DNA of 64,000 nucleotides from Platanthera guangdongensis (Eukaryota > Streptophyta > Magnoliopsida > Asparagales > Orchidaceae). Made by a program: the position numbers and the translations under genes. This document shows positions 54,411-64,000 of this stretch, piece after piece (position 1 is the first letter of the stretch; each line of letters starts with the position of its first letter). The notes beneath the pieces are model-generated. The model searched no databases. It worked only from the letters and a program-made list of their open reading frames with translations, and had not been told where the DNA came from. The stretch spans positions 167,977,220-168,041,219 of the forward strand of contig CM077162.1 of the NCBI GenBank assembly GCA_039583875.1. Direction: 5' to 3'.

Positions 54411-56372
54411 ACACCTAGAAAGAGGATGAGAGTAAAGATCCAGCTACCCAAGTGGTTCCTCCCATAGAATAGGTGGAAGTCCTTAGACACCCAGATTTGT
54501 TTGACTAAGCAGTATCCCCTCTTCTTACAAGTATGTGTTGTGTGACCAAACTTATAACATTTGGCAAACGTGTTGAAAGAAGTCGATGGGTTTTTTAAAA
54601 TAGATTTTGACCCTTTGCAGGAAGATACAGGGACATGAGATTGATTGTTTTTAATCTGAAAAGTAAATTTCCTGAAATTTTTCTTATCACCGGCGACAGT
54701 GGATGTCGCCGGGCGATAGCATTCAGGAGAGTATCCAAGTCCGAATTTTCCAGAACCATAGTACTGTTTTTCGAAAATCATATTTAGAGATTTTTGGCCT
54801 ACTCCAAATTTGTTAGTGGCCATTTCTAAATTTCGAACTTGTCCCCTTAATACATTATTTTCGGCAACTATGGTGCCGCAATAATTAGCGAAGGACTTCC
54901 TGCTGCCTTTCACTTGAGATTGAGAGAATTTTAGAGATCTCTCTAAGGCCTCTTTCTCTTTTGTAAGAGTCTCACCCCGAGTCTGAGTCTTAGAGTGATC
55001 TTTCTCAAGTTCCACTATCTTTGTCAAAGATGGACAATCCTCTTGACACGACGGTTCTCTTTTCCAAGAATTTCTACTTCATTTTTTAGTTTTTTATTTT
55101 CTTTAACTAAAAATTTATTTTCAGATTTGATCAACTTAATTTCATGCAGTTTTTATCTAAATACTCGCAAGTACTTAAAAATTCTGAAAATAAATCATCA
55201 TAAGTTTCAGGAGTTACCTCAGTGTTGCACTGGACACTACTTCCTTCATCATAAGATGAAGCGCTCTTTCCCATCAAGCACATGTTGGACTCCTCTTCAG
55301 TTTCTGACCCTGAACTGCTCGACTCCTAAGAAGTGGCTTCATCCCATGTTTCAGCCTTTAGAACATTCTTCCTATCTTTCTTTTTGTGTCGCTTCTCCTT
55401 CAGCTCTTTTAGATACTTTGGGCACTTGCTCTTTATGTGACCAATCTTCCTGCAATGATAGCATTCAGGTGGTGGTCTATCTTCGTCATCCTCTTCTTCA
55501 GCTTGGGATTTTTCTTTCATATTCCCATATTCTTTCTTCTTGAAAAATCTCTTGAAAGAATTTCTTCTTTCAGGATTTCTCATAAATCTCCTGAATTTCT
55601 TCACAAATAAACTCTCTTCATCTTCATCATCACTTTCATCAGACTCGTTTTCCTTCTCCTTCTTGGACTTCAACGCCATAGCTTTCTTTCTTGTCTCCAA
55701 GCTATACTCTTGTTATTGAATCCTCAACTCCACTTCATGAGTTTTCAAGTTTCCTATGAGATTCTCAATTTGGAGAGACTTTAGATTGTGTGACTCTGTG
55801 GTGGCAGTCACTTTAGGATTAAACTTCGGGGGAAGCGATCTAAGTATTTTACTCACAAAATCTCCATTTGAGAAATTCTTCCCTAGAATCCTCGAGTCGT
55901 TTACTATCTTGCTAAACCTCGTGTACATGGAGTCTATATCTTCATTAACATCCATTTTGAACTTCTCAAACTCCGATTCTAGCTGGAAAAGATTCGAGTC
56001 CTTTACCTGTGATGTTCCTTCATGAGTAACTTCAAGAAGATTCCAAATATAATATGCAGTATCACATGCACTAACACAGTTAAATTCAGTCCTATCTAAC
56101 GCACAAAATAAAGTATTCATTGCCTTAGAGTTATTTTTACATCGAAGCTTATCAACTTCGTTCCATTTGTCCTTGATTTTCTCCATAGTGACACTTCCTA
56201 CAACAGTAATAGGGGAAGTGTAGTATGTTTCTACCATGCCTCAAACAATAATATCTAATGCTATTAGAAAACATCGCATTCGAGCTTTCCAATATTTGTA
56301 GTCAGTGCCCGTGAATAAGAGAGGTCTACTAATACCTTGCCCCTCAGAAAACACGTGCGTGTTTTGCGCCAT
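54398..56372 (-). pseudogene. gag: Element G gag, broken
   Basis: Starts MAQNTHVFSEGQGISRPL at 56372. A TGA near 56240 probably replaces TGG. The UBN2-type region spans 56237-55713. Zinc knuckle CYHCRKIGHIKSKC lies near 55470, an acidic Ser-rich stretch follows a TAG near 55327, then a coiled coil (55027-54800) and a degraded second knuckle CYKFGHTTHTC near 54550. Palindrome units at 54684-54722 lie between coiled coil and second knuckle, in the coding region as in B and D. The end is frameshifted relative to pol. Confidence 0.82.
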
Positions 56373-56401
56373 TACTCCCTGTGGTGAAACTGTTTTTGGA
56401 G

Positions 56402-56421
56402 CAACCTCGCTCTGATACCAA
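56402..56421 (-). promoter_or_regulatory. Primer binding site of element G (iMet tRNA)
   Basis: On the minus strand TTTGGTATCAGAGCGAGG follows the LTR end. TGGTATCAGAGC is the initiator-tRNA complement. Only about 30 bp separate it from the gag ATG. Confidence 0.85.
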
Positions 56422-57653
56422 AGTTGGATCTTACGACGCCCTTAGAGGGGGGGGGGGGGGGTGAAAAAGGGTTCTTTTGATTTTCTTAAACAATCTAAGC
56501 AACCTTTACAAGATGAATAACAACAAAGTAATAGAAGAGTGCAAACGAAAACTAGCTAGAAACAATAATGATATATTTCAAAAGAGTTAAATTGCATACA
56601 AAGTGTCTCTATAGAGCTAGAGACAAAGGCTCATGAATTAAATAATTTTCTAGTGTATTCGTTGGTTCTTATACCAAGAACCGGCAGGATAAAGCGTATC
56701 TCTCCCTAGATCTTGCTTCTAGCCTCCACCTAGATCTAACCCCGATCTAGATGCTGCACACAAGGCAACGATTTCTCCATAAGCCACACAAGGACTTGGA
56801 CGCCATTCACAAGGCGGCAATTTTCCCCTAAGACACACAAGGACCTAGATGCAACACACAAGGCGGCGATTTACCTTCGGATTATAATGAGAAAATAAAT
56901 TAAAAATAACTAAAAACAAATTTAGTACTTTAGGCTAGACAATCCCTTCAAATAAAGCGCTGAAGATGCCGATGAATCCTTGCAAGAGATGCTTTGAATG
57001 CTTTGCACGTGCAGTCAATCTTCCATGCTATTTGGCCTTCTTAAGAGTATGGAGTATCTCTGATTTCTAGAGCTCTCTGGATCGTCTTTGAAGGTAAGTG
57101 CACTCCAGGTAATGAAATTCGTAACTTTCTTAGAAAATGAGAGGCTTTTATATTCTGGCGCTATCACCGGGCGATACTGGATATCGCCATCTGGCGATAG
57201 CGGTAACCGCTGCCACGTGTCCCACAAACTCCTTATTTTCGCATCGCACAAACGTTGAGCGCCGAGTCATGCATTATCGCCGCGTGATATCGGATATCGC
57301 CATCTGGAGATAGGGAAATAATGGTAGCCACGATTTCGTCGAGCGTCGTGCGGAAATGCGTCGAGTGGTGCTATTGCCTGTGACAATACCCACTATAGCC
57401 TGGCGATATCTCCAAGCCACGATTTCATCGAGCATCGAGCGAAAATGCGTCGAGTGTCGAGTGGCGCTATCGCTTATTGGCGATACCCACTATCACCTGG
57501 CGATATCTCCCGAGCTCAATTCTGATCTGATTCATCATCAAAAAGATATAAGTTATTAACCTCTGTTACCTGCACACCAATAACATCCAAATATCAAATA
57601 CAAACAAGATTTGTTATTAGCAAACCAGGAAGCATGGAATGCATGCTCCAAAA
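56422..57653 (-). repeat. Element G 5' LTR (1,232 bp)
   Basis: Counterpart of 46898-48114. Palindromes at about 57515-57165; TATAAAAG at the complement of 57145-57152. C-tract hairpin at 56439-56470 with one stem base changed. The outer end reads CCAAAA where the 3' LTR has CCAACA. Confidence 0.9.
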
Positions 57654-57658
57654 TTTTG
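57654..57658. repeat. Right target-site duplication of element G (TTTTG)
   Basis: Second copy of TTTTG, directly after the mutated outer end of the G 5' LTR, where E RNase H resumes. Confidence 0.72.
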
Positions 57659-59508
57659 GATCTAGGCAGCTTAAGTCTCACGAGAGGAATTACCCTGTCC
57701 ATGATTTGGAGTTGGCGGCGGTAATATTTTCTTTGAAATTGTGACGGCACTATGTGTATGTTGCGAAAGTGGAGATCTTCACGAATCACAAGAGCCTGAA
57801 GTTTCTTCTAGATCAGAAGGACTTGATTCTGCGACAGCACAGATGGGTCTAGTTCCTTGGATACAATGAAGTGGCGATTCAGTATACGCCAGGCAAAGCC
57901 AACATTGTGGTGGATGCCTTGAGTATGAAATATTCAGGTCAAGGGAGTTTGATCGAAGCTTATGGTGAGCGGTTGATGCGGAACTGGGAGTCCCTTGGCA
58001 TGGAGTGTATAGCAAGAGGCAAGTCAAGTATGGCTCGGTTGAACTGGATTGAAATGCAGAATGACTTGTCTGATCGTATTCGGGAAGCGACCCGTTTGTA
58101 TGTGGAGTTCCAGCCATACGTGGTGGAAGCTCAAAAGGGCGAGAGTAGCACCTAGGAGTTGATTGATGGGATTCTAAGAAAGGATAGAAGGAGTTGTGTA
58201 CCGCAGTTCGGAAAACTCCGTGAGGAGTTGATGTTTGAGGCTCACTTCACAAAGTACTCCATTCACCCGGGCAGTACAAAGATGTACTTGGATATGAAGA
58301 AATCCTTTTGGTGGCCTGCTTTGAAGCGGGATTTAGCTTTGTACGTGAGACGTTTCCAAACCTGTGCCTTAGTGAAGGCCGAGTGTCAGAAGTCTGGCGG
58401 GTTCCTGAAGCCTTTTCCTATTCTCGAGTGAAATTTGATGACATCTCCAAGGACTTTGTACATGGGTTACCTATGTTGCAGCAGGGTAACGACGCGATTT
58501 GGGTGATCGTGTATCGTTTGACCAAAGTGGCTCACTTCATCCCAAATCGGAAAGAGTACAGTGTGGAGAAGCTGGTAGAGTTGTATGTTCACAACATTGT
58601 GCGACTACATGGAATACCTAAGAGTATAGTTAGTGATCGCGATGGACGGTTCACGTACAACGACTTGAGTTTGGTTCAAAAGAGTCTGGGCACGAAGCTC
58701 AAGTTCAGTAAGGCTTTTCATCCTCAAACTGACGGGTAAACCGAAAGGACGAACCATACTATGGAGGATATGTTGAGGATGTGTACTCTTGATTTCGGTA
58801 AGAAGTGGGAAGATCACCTCTTCATGGTAGAGTTTGCTTATAACAACATTTACCAAGCAAGTATAAATATGGCGCCGTATAAAGCTTTGTATGGGTGGCG
58901 GTGTCAAACATCGATGTCTTGGACGGAGGTGAGAGACACCAAACTTTTGGGGAAAGAAGTGGTAGCTAATGCATGCGAGTTGGTGCGAACCATTCAAGAG
59001 AGCATGAAGGTGTCTCAAGATCAGCAAGCAAAATACTTTAATGCTCTCCACAGGAAGGTGGATTTCACGGTATGCGATTGGGTCTATCTAAAGATCAAGC
59101 CGTTCAAAGGCGTTTCATGGATTCGCCGACTCAAGAAGTTGAGTCCAAGTTTTTTTGGGACCTTTTGAGGTTATAGAATGGGTTGGAGAAGCAGCGTACC
59201 GATTGGTGTTGTCCACAGAGCAGAGTAGATTACACGATGTTCTCCATGTCTCTGACTTGAGGAAAGCCTTAGTGGAGGCTAGTGTGGTGATCGAATCGGC
59301 ATCGGTGCTGATAGAAGAGATCTTGAGGATGCGAGTTCGTCCAGTTGGTATAGAGGATACAGAAGTTCGGTATTTGCGGAACAAAGATGTTAAGCTCGTG
59401 AAGGTGCGTTGGGATAACTGCGGGCGTGACGATTTCTCTTGGGAGCGAAAGCAACAATGCACAAGAACTATCCTGAGATTGTTGTGTAATGCTGATTTGA
59501 AACAATAA
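57659..59508 (+). pseudogene. pol: Element E pol, second part: RNase H, integrase, chromodomain-like end
   Basis: Resumes RNase H with [20 protein letters not shown] and ends that domain at IQYTPGKANIVVDALS (stop near 57849). Integrase has a zinc finger of which FTKYSIHPGSTKMY and CQ/FQTCALVK remain, then the catalytic core (IVSDRDGRF, FHPQTDG followed by TAA, then TERTNHTMED). It continues to 59168, shifts frame at about 59160 and ends with LHDVLHVSDLRK and a chromodomain-like stretch (YLRNKDVKLVKVRWDN, SWERK). Stops near 58155, 58431 and 58738. Not functional. Confidence 0.87.
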
Positions 59509-59662
59509 TCGGTTTGTAGTAACAGTGTTTTGAGACGTTGCAATATTGTTTTGACTGATTGCCGGATTAGAAATGGTTGTTTTATTTGCTGCAATCATTT
59601 TCTTGTTGTCGTCTTATATAAAGATTAATTTCGGGTATGAAATTATTGTAAGGGGGAGGAGT
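59509..59662 (+). other. Element E 3' noncoding tract and polypurine tract
   Basis: About 150 bp without a gene, ending in the polypurine tract AAGGGGGAGGAG (59650-59661) before the TGTAACACCC of the 3' LTR. Confidence 0.85.
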
Positions 59663-60638
59663 TGTAACACCCTAGTTTTCAGACCTAGAGTCGCTGGAAG
59701 CTAACGCCCGACGGTAAAGACACCGCTGGTGGTATGTCATTGAGCTCGGCATTGGATCCAGTGCGTACGATCATGGGATCCAGTGCGCACGACCACTGGT
59801 CGTGCGCCACTTTTCGTGCGCTCTATTCTACGTTTTTTAAGTTCTGCTCGTGCGCATTGATTCCAGCTATTCTAGAGTTCTGCCAGTGTGGATCACACGA
59901 TCATGGGATTCAATGCGCACGACAACTGGTCGTGTGCCACTGACCGTGCAGACGAGTGCATGTCCGTCATTTTACTTCATGGTCGTCCAATCTTTCCTTG
60001 AACCCGATCCAAGGGACCAGGATCTTCCTCCCAAATGATTATATTGGGGCTGAGAGCCCCTTCCCATTCACTTTCTTCTCATTTGGAGTTGACTTAGGGT
60101 TGGGTGATAGTGAGGAGGAGGAAGGAGAAGGTCTTCCACCGCCATTGACGAAGCTTTGGAGCTCTGATCGCCATTCCGAGACCGGATCCGTGGAGAGGGC
60201 GTGGAGGTGCTCGTGTCAATCCGTTCAAAGCAAGAATTCCATGGCTAGGAGTAGAGGTCGTAAGGTAACGACACTTTCTCCTCCCGGTTTCTTGGATGCG
60301 TGCATAGCATCTCTTTTCTTTCTTTCTTTTCAAGATCTTGGGCACCAAATCTCTCAAATGAGAGGGGGGGGGGGGGGTTTGGGTCACCATGGTTCAAGAG
60401 GAACCACCGGGTCGATTGTGTTTGTCTCTGACATGATATTGCATTAGAGATCCACTCCGTTAGCGGATTAGGCATTGTCGGTGAAGCCATAGTCACGACC
60501 GTTAGTCAGACTCGGTGATGTTGCATAGCGAGCCTTAAGGATTTTGTAGAAATCTGTTGCGGCAAGATGCGGTTTGTGATGTATGTATTTTCCCCCTTTT
60601 TTGAGTAAGTACGTGTAGCCGGAACCGGACAAGGTTAG
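59663..60638 (+). repeat. Element E 3' LTR, first part
   Basis: Matches 42559 to about 43590 of the 5' LTR with many changes and a deletion near 59840 relative to 42731-42795. Two GCGCACGACCA/TGGTCGTGCGC hairpin units remain (59783-59806 and 59914-59938). Cut by F at 60639. An expanded G run (60364-60377) stands where the 5' LTR has GGTTTTGGG. Confidence 0.88.
60634..60638. repeat. Candidate left target-site duplication of element F (GTTAG)
   Basis: Five bases preceding the F LTR terminus TGAAAGATATGG. The partner would lie beyond the window, so this is unconfirmed. Confidence 0.4.
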
Positions 60639-60949
60639 TGAAAGATATGGTACCTAAACACCTAGAGGGGGGGTGAATAGGTGACCTAATCCTTTTTAAA
60701 CTTTAATGGCAGCAATCAGTTATATCACAGAACACTAACTAGTTTATCACAGCAAATACAACAATAATCACAGCACAGCACAGCACAGCATACACAGTGG
60801 TTTATAGTGGTTCCCCAAGATATGGGTACATCCACTTTCCCCCTTCGCCTATCTAGCAGTGTACTAGATTCGGCCAAACTCCTCCACTGTCTCAGAACCC
60901 AAATTAGTTCTTACACCTCAGGCCCAAGGCCTTACAACTCAGCTTTATC

Positions 60950-61047
60950 CCAAAGCCTACACTCAGCCAATCAAGGCCTACACTCAGCCAACCAAGGCCT
61001 ACACTCAGCCAACCAAGGCCTACACTCAGCCAACAAGGCCTACACTC
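60950..61047. repeat. Short tandem repeat in the element F LTR
   Basis: About five units of roughly 21 bp containing GCCTACACTCAGCCAA. The C LTRs have fewer and more diverged units at about 6925-7045 and 17963-18080, so unit number differs between copies of the family. Confidence 0.8.
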
Positions 61048-61689
61048 AGAGATCTCAATCTCCTACACTCAGGCTCACAAGCCCTACCCTCAGCCTTTAT
61101 AATTATAGGCTTACAATTCACTCAGATCCAAAGGATCCTACAAGATAAAAACATATTACAAAAATTAACTCAACAACTCAGAAATACAAGAGGGGAGTTG
61201 AGAGTTTCTTGATGAGTTCTTGGAAGAACTCAGCTGGATTCAATCTGACTTAGATTTCTTCAAAGCTTCTTAAGTAGAACTGAATAAGACTGAATCCTCC
61301 TGCAGTTGTTCCTTGACCTCTGCCACTTAAGATCCAGAATAAATCTGAATCCTTCTTCTCAGCCTAGTTCCAGAGGCTGATTTCTTGGATGGAGCCCTCT
61401 CTCTCCAACTTCTTAGATCTGTACTTGGACTGCAAGATCTTCTTGTGTTGATACTCTATATACCACTTTAATAACTTGTTCTTCAATAATGAGAACCACT
61501 GAACAACAGTTTCTGTAAACTGTAGGTGCCTATTTATAGGCCTTCTTCATGGTAACCGGCTGGTCCGGTCCATAACTGACTTCTGATATCTCTGACAGGT
61601 GATGTAGACCGGCTGGAACGGCAGCTGTCAAGTCATCCAGTCATTTCTTGAAAATCTCTAACTGTCTGTAAGTTTCGAGACTTTCTATC

Positions 61690-62560
61690 TTTAAGTGTCG
61701 ACACTTATAGTCCAAGTGTCGACACATGTTGTGTAAGTGTCGACACAAGTCTACAAGGTGTCGACACAACTCCTTGTATGTCTCGACACAGTTTCTTCTG
61801 CATGTGTCGACACTGAAATTGAGTGTCGACACAAGTACTTATTCTTATAGCTTTTGCTGAATTCTTCTAAGTGTCGACACATCTCCTTTGTGTCGACACA
61901 ACTTCTTGTCTTGAATCTGTCAAGTGTCGACACTGCTTCTTGGTGTCGACACATAGTCTTCAATGTCGATACTTGCTGAGTGTCGACACAGCTCCTTGTG
62001 TCGACACACCTTCTTCTTGTTGAGACTTCAGCTGAGTGTCGACACATTCCCTTAGTGTCGACACTTGTACTTAGAATATTTTTGTTGATCTTTCTGATCT
62101 TTGCTAAGTGTCGACACAGCTCCTTGTGTCGACACTTTCTTCAAGTGTAGAGTCTTTAGCTGAGTGTCGACACATTGTGCTGGGTGTCGACACTTACTTC
62201 ATGTGTTGACTCTTCTGGTTGTGTGTCGACACATTGTGCTGGGTGTCGACACATACTTCAAGTGTTGACTCTTCTGGTTGAGTGTCGACATATTGTTCTG
62301 AGTGTCGACACTTTATCTTAGTCTCTGCAGACTTTTGCTGAGTGTCGACACAGCTCCTTTTGTCGACACCTTCTGTCTGCACTTTTCTTTACTGAGTGTC
62401 GGCACAGCTCCAAGTGTCGACACTTTCTGTCTGGTGTCGACTCTGCATCCCAGGTGTCGACACAATGACTCCAAGTGTCGACATTGCTTGTCTGGGTGTC
62501 GACACAAGTCTTCTTAAGTGTCGACACTTTCCCTCTGGGTGTCGACACATGGACTTAAAA
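61690..62560 (-). repeat. GTGTCGACAC palindrome array in the element F LTR
   Basis: Roughly 30 exact or near-exact copies of GTGTCGACAC, in the same order of interval words as the C LTRs read in reverse. Mutated copies include TGTCGATAC near 61970 and GTGTCGACAT near 62290. Confidence 0.92.
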
Positions 62561-62697
62561 ACTTTTTTTTTGCTTCAGTCCAGTGATTTCTTAACCTGCA
62601 CAAGTAAACTCAACATACATCAAATACATTATGATGTATATCATTGAGTTGGGTGAGGCTTCTTCAAATCAGGTACATTTGACCAATGTACCCAACA

Positions 62698-62972
62698 ATC
62701 TCCCCCTATTTGGAGAAGTCATAACCCTTAGTCAATGATATACACCATTCATAATTAAAAATTACAAAATGATGTAAAGCAGATTATATTCAGCAGGGTA
62801 AACATAAACATGTATTAATTCACACATGTATACACATTCATCATTTCACAGAACAATCATGAAATATATTTATCATATATTGTTCTAACATTTTTCTTAT
62901 ACATCTTCAGTGGTTTGCAAAAATGTTTTACATTTAAAAGATTACAAAATAATCTTCAAGTAAATTCTTAAT
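62698..62972 (-). other. Element F 3' noncoding tract
   Basis: AT-rich stretch between ORF3 and the LTR, starting with the polypurine tract (complement of 62698-62711). No gene seen. Confidence 0.8.
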
Positions 62973-64000
62973 CTATTTCTGGTCTGGTTCCTTGATAGCT
63001 ATCCCTTTGCTAGCTTGGACTTTAGCTTTGACAGGGGCTTCAACAGTTTCAGCATCAGCAGGCTTCTTGCCTTTTAGATCTTTCTTTTTGAGTTCTTCTG
63101 CCTTGATCCTCTGCCTCTAAAAATAATGATATGGCTTAGGGAAGTACTTGCTAGGCTCCACTGCAGTAGGAGGTAGCTTTCCCATCTTAGCCTTCCTTCT
63201 GAATTGAACAATGGCCTCTTGTCTTATTTCATGTTTTCTCCATTCAACTTTAGAGAACCACTTGTTCCTGTCATGAGTATTGTCCTTGGCAGCTTTCCAG
63301 GCAGTTAAAATTATATTCCTAGAGGTAGGGCTCCACTGTTCAAAGTCTGGCCTTTGTTCTGCTTGTTCCCTAAACCTCTTTTTGGACAACCTTGTCTCTT
63401 CCTCTTTCTGTAAAGCCTCTTGCATGGCTTCAGTAATAGGTTGAACAACCTTTTCAATATGGACATGGTCCTTGCCCTCAGGTGGGCTATACATGGTGCT
63501 CACATCTGCTTGAATCATTTCAAAGTCTGGAGGTGGATAAATGACCTGAGCTACTTCTGGTTGCTCACCTCCAAAATAAATAGGATTTAGTCCAGATTCA
63601 GCAACCTCATTGTCATCACACAGAGGAGGATATCCAAGTGTAGCTCTGATGGAATTTGATATCCACTTAGCATGTTCAGAGCTTGCCTTGACTAGTACTC
63701 TCTCCCCCTTTATGACTTCTCTAGCCATGTGATCTCTGACATCATCCTTTTGAAACCTGATTTGACTATCCAAGTATCTCACTCCATCTTTAAAGAATGG
63801 TTTAAGCTTTTGAAGTTGTTCATAGATAGATTTCTGGGAGGCTTGGATTGCAGACTTAACAGCAGAAATTTCTTCTTGAAAGGCTTTGTCAAAATCAGCT
63901 TTAGCAGCAGCAGTAGAGGTAGAAGGTTCAGCAGCCTTGGTCTTCAACTCAGTGACTATAGCATTATGGGAGGCAGTCAAATTATCATTCATTCTTAACT
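62973..64000 (-). pseudogene. Element F ORF3, C-terminal part, with a nonsense codon
   Basis: Homologue of residues about 600-945 of the C ORF3, open up to the window edge at 64000. It has LRMNDNLTASHNAIV, DSQIRFQKDDVRDH, SPTSRNIILTAWKAAKD and KYFPKPYHYF, followed by TAG at 63117-63119 where C has a Glu codon. The frame then continues to a TAG at 62973-62975 with the C-like end (DLKGKK ... IKEPDQ). The N-terminal two thirds lie outside. Probably a truncated or dead copy. Confidence 0.88.

Larger units (their letters stand above)
46898..57653 (-). mobile_element. Element G: Sirevirus-like Ty1/copia element inserted in element E, with an antisense third ORF
   Basis: Minus-strand copia element: 5' LTR 57653-56422, primer site, gag, pol, then a plus-strand ORF3-like gene (49844-50998), polypurine tract (complement of 48115-48127) and 3' LTR 48114-46898. 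The LTRs differ by about 6% over the first 130 bp compared by eye. Family palindrome CTATCGCC/GGCGATAG. Gag and pol are broken by stops and frameshifts. Confidence 0.9.
42559..60638 (+). mobile_element. Element E: Ty3/gypsy retrotransposon, probably Del/Tekay-like chromovirus, split by G and cut by F
   Basis: LTRs start TGTAACACCC. Order is 5' LTR 42559-44610, damaged primer site, gag remnant, protease, RT, RNase H (split by G at 46898-57653), integrase, C-terminal chromodomain-like end, polypurine tract and 3' LTR from 59663, cut at 60639 by F. Integrase lies after RNase H, the gypsy order. The stretch ending pol (VRYLRNKDVKLVKVRWDNC, then FSWERK) resembles Del/Tekay chromoviruses. The rest of the 3' LTR should lie beyond the window. 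Confidence 0.88.
60639..62697 (-). repeat. Element F 3' LTR (2,059 bp)
   Basis: On the minus strand it starts TGTTGGGTACATTGG at 62697 and ends ATATCTTTCA at 60639. Palindrome array GTGTCGACAC at about 62560-61690, TATAAATA (complement of 61531-61538), tandem GGCCTACACTCAGCCAACCAA-type units (about 60955-61047 on plus) and C-tract hairpin at 60659-60683. Confidence 0.92.
60639..64000 (-). mobile_element. Element F: second copy of the C family, 3' part, running off the window
   Basis: Minus-strand Sirevirus of the C type inserted in the E 3' LTR. Seen here are its 3' LTR (60639-62697), polypurine tract (complement of 62698-62711, AAATAGGGGGAGAT) and the C-terminal third of ORF3. It is clearly homologous to C but visibly diverged, with a different count of tandem repeats in the LTR. 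Confidence 0.92.

Overview
This is repeat-rich plant nuclear DNA. I see no ordinary host gene that is complete, no rRNA or tRNA gene and no CRISPR array. Nearly all of the 64 kb is LTR retrotransposons nested inside one another. Seven elements can be separated. A, B, C, D, F and G are Ty1/copia elements of the Sirevirus (Maximus/SIRE) type, recognised by copia domain order (protease, integrase, RT, RNase H), UBN2-type gag, an iMet-tRNA primer site, LTRs starting TGTTGG, an AAATAGGGGGAGA polypurine tract and, in most, a third ORF after pol. E is a Ty3/gypsy element, probably a Del/Tekay-like chromovirus. The species cannot be named from the sequence; low-GC coding DNA suggests a eudicot, but weakly.

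Layout. 1-3534: decayed pol, multiple polypurine tracts and part of the 3' LTR of A (+). 3535-41455: element B (-), bounded by the target-site duplication TGCTC (3530-3534 and 41456-41460). B is split twice: by C (+, 5245-18613) inside its 3' LTR, and by D (+, 23947-36050, duplication TAACC) inside its pol. 41461-42558: older flank with a minus-strand coiled-coil gene fragment showing plausible introns. 42559-60638: element E (+), split inside RNase H by G (-, 46898-57653, duplication TTTTG) and cut in its 3' LTR by F (-, 60639 to the window end).

How the parts work. Each Sirevirus carries gag (particle protein), pol and ORF3. The ORF3 proteins have nuclear-localisation-like clusters and a plant-transposon-type N-terminal domain rather than envelope features. 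LTR divergence estimated by eye agrees with the nesting: B and G several percent, D about 1.3%, C about 0.6%. No element looks fully intact: C pol has two nonsense codons, D pol lacks the RT catalytic motif, D ORF3 has two CAG-to-TAG changes, and the others are badly broken.

Most interesting pattern. Each family has its own short palindrome reiterated in the LTR upstream of the TATA box. In the Sireviruses the same palindrome recurs inside the element: in the pol-ORF3 spacer (B, C, D), in the 3' part of gag (B, D, G) and around the ORF3-like gene (G). In C the spacer array is followed by the same TATAAATA octamer as the LTR promoter, 98 bp before the ORF3 start. A second new-looking signal is a hairpin near the LTR 3' end with a constant TTCACCC...CTC loop whose stem sequence differs between families while pairing is kept. 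G also carries its ORF3-like gene in antisense.
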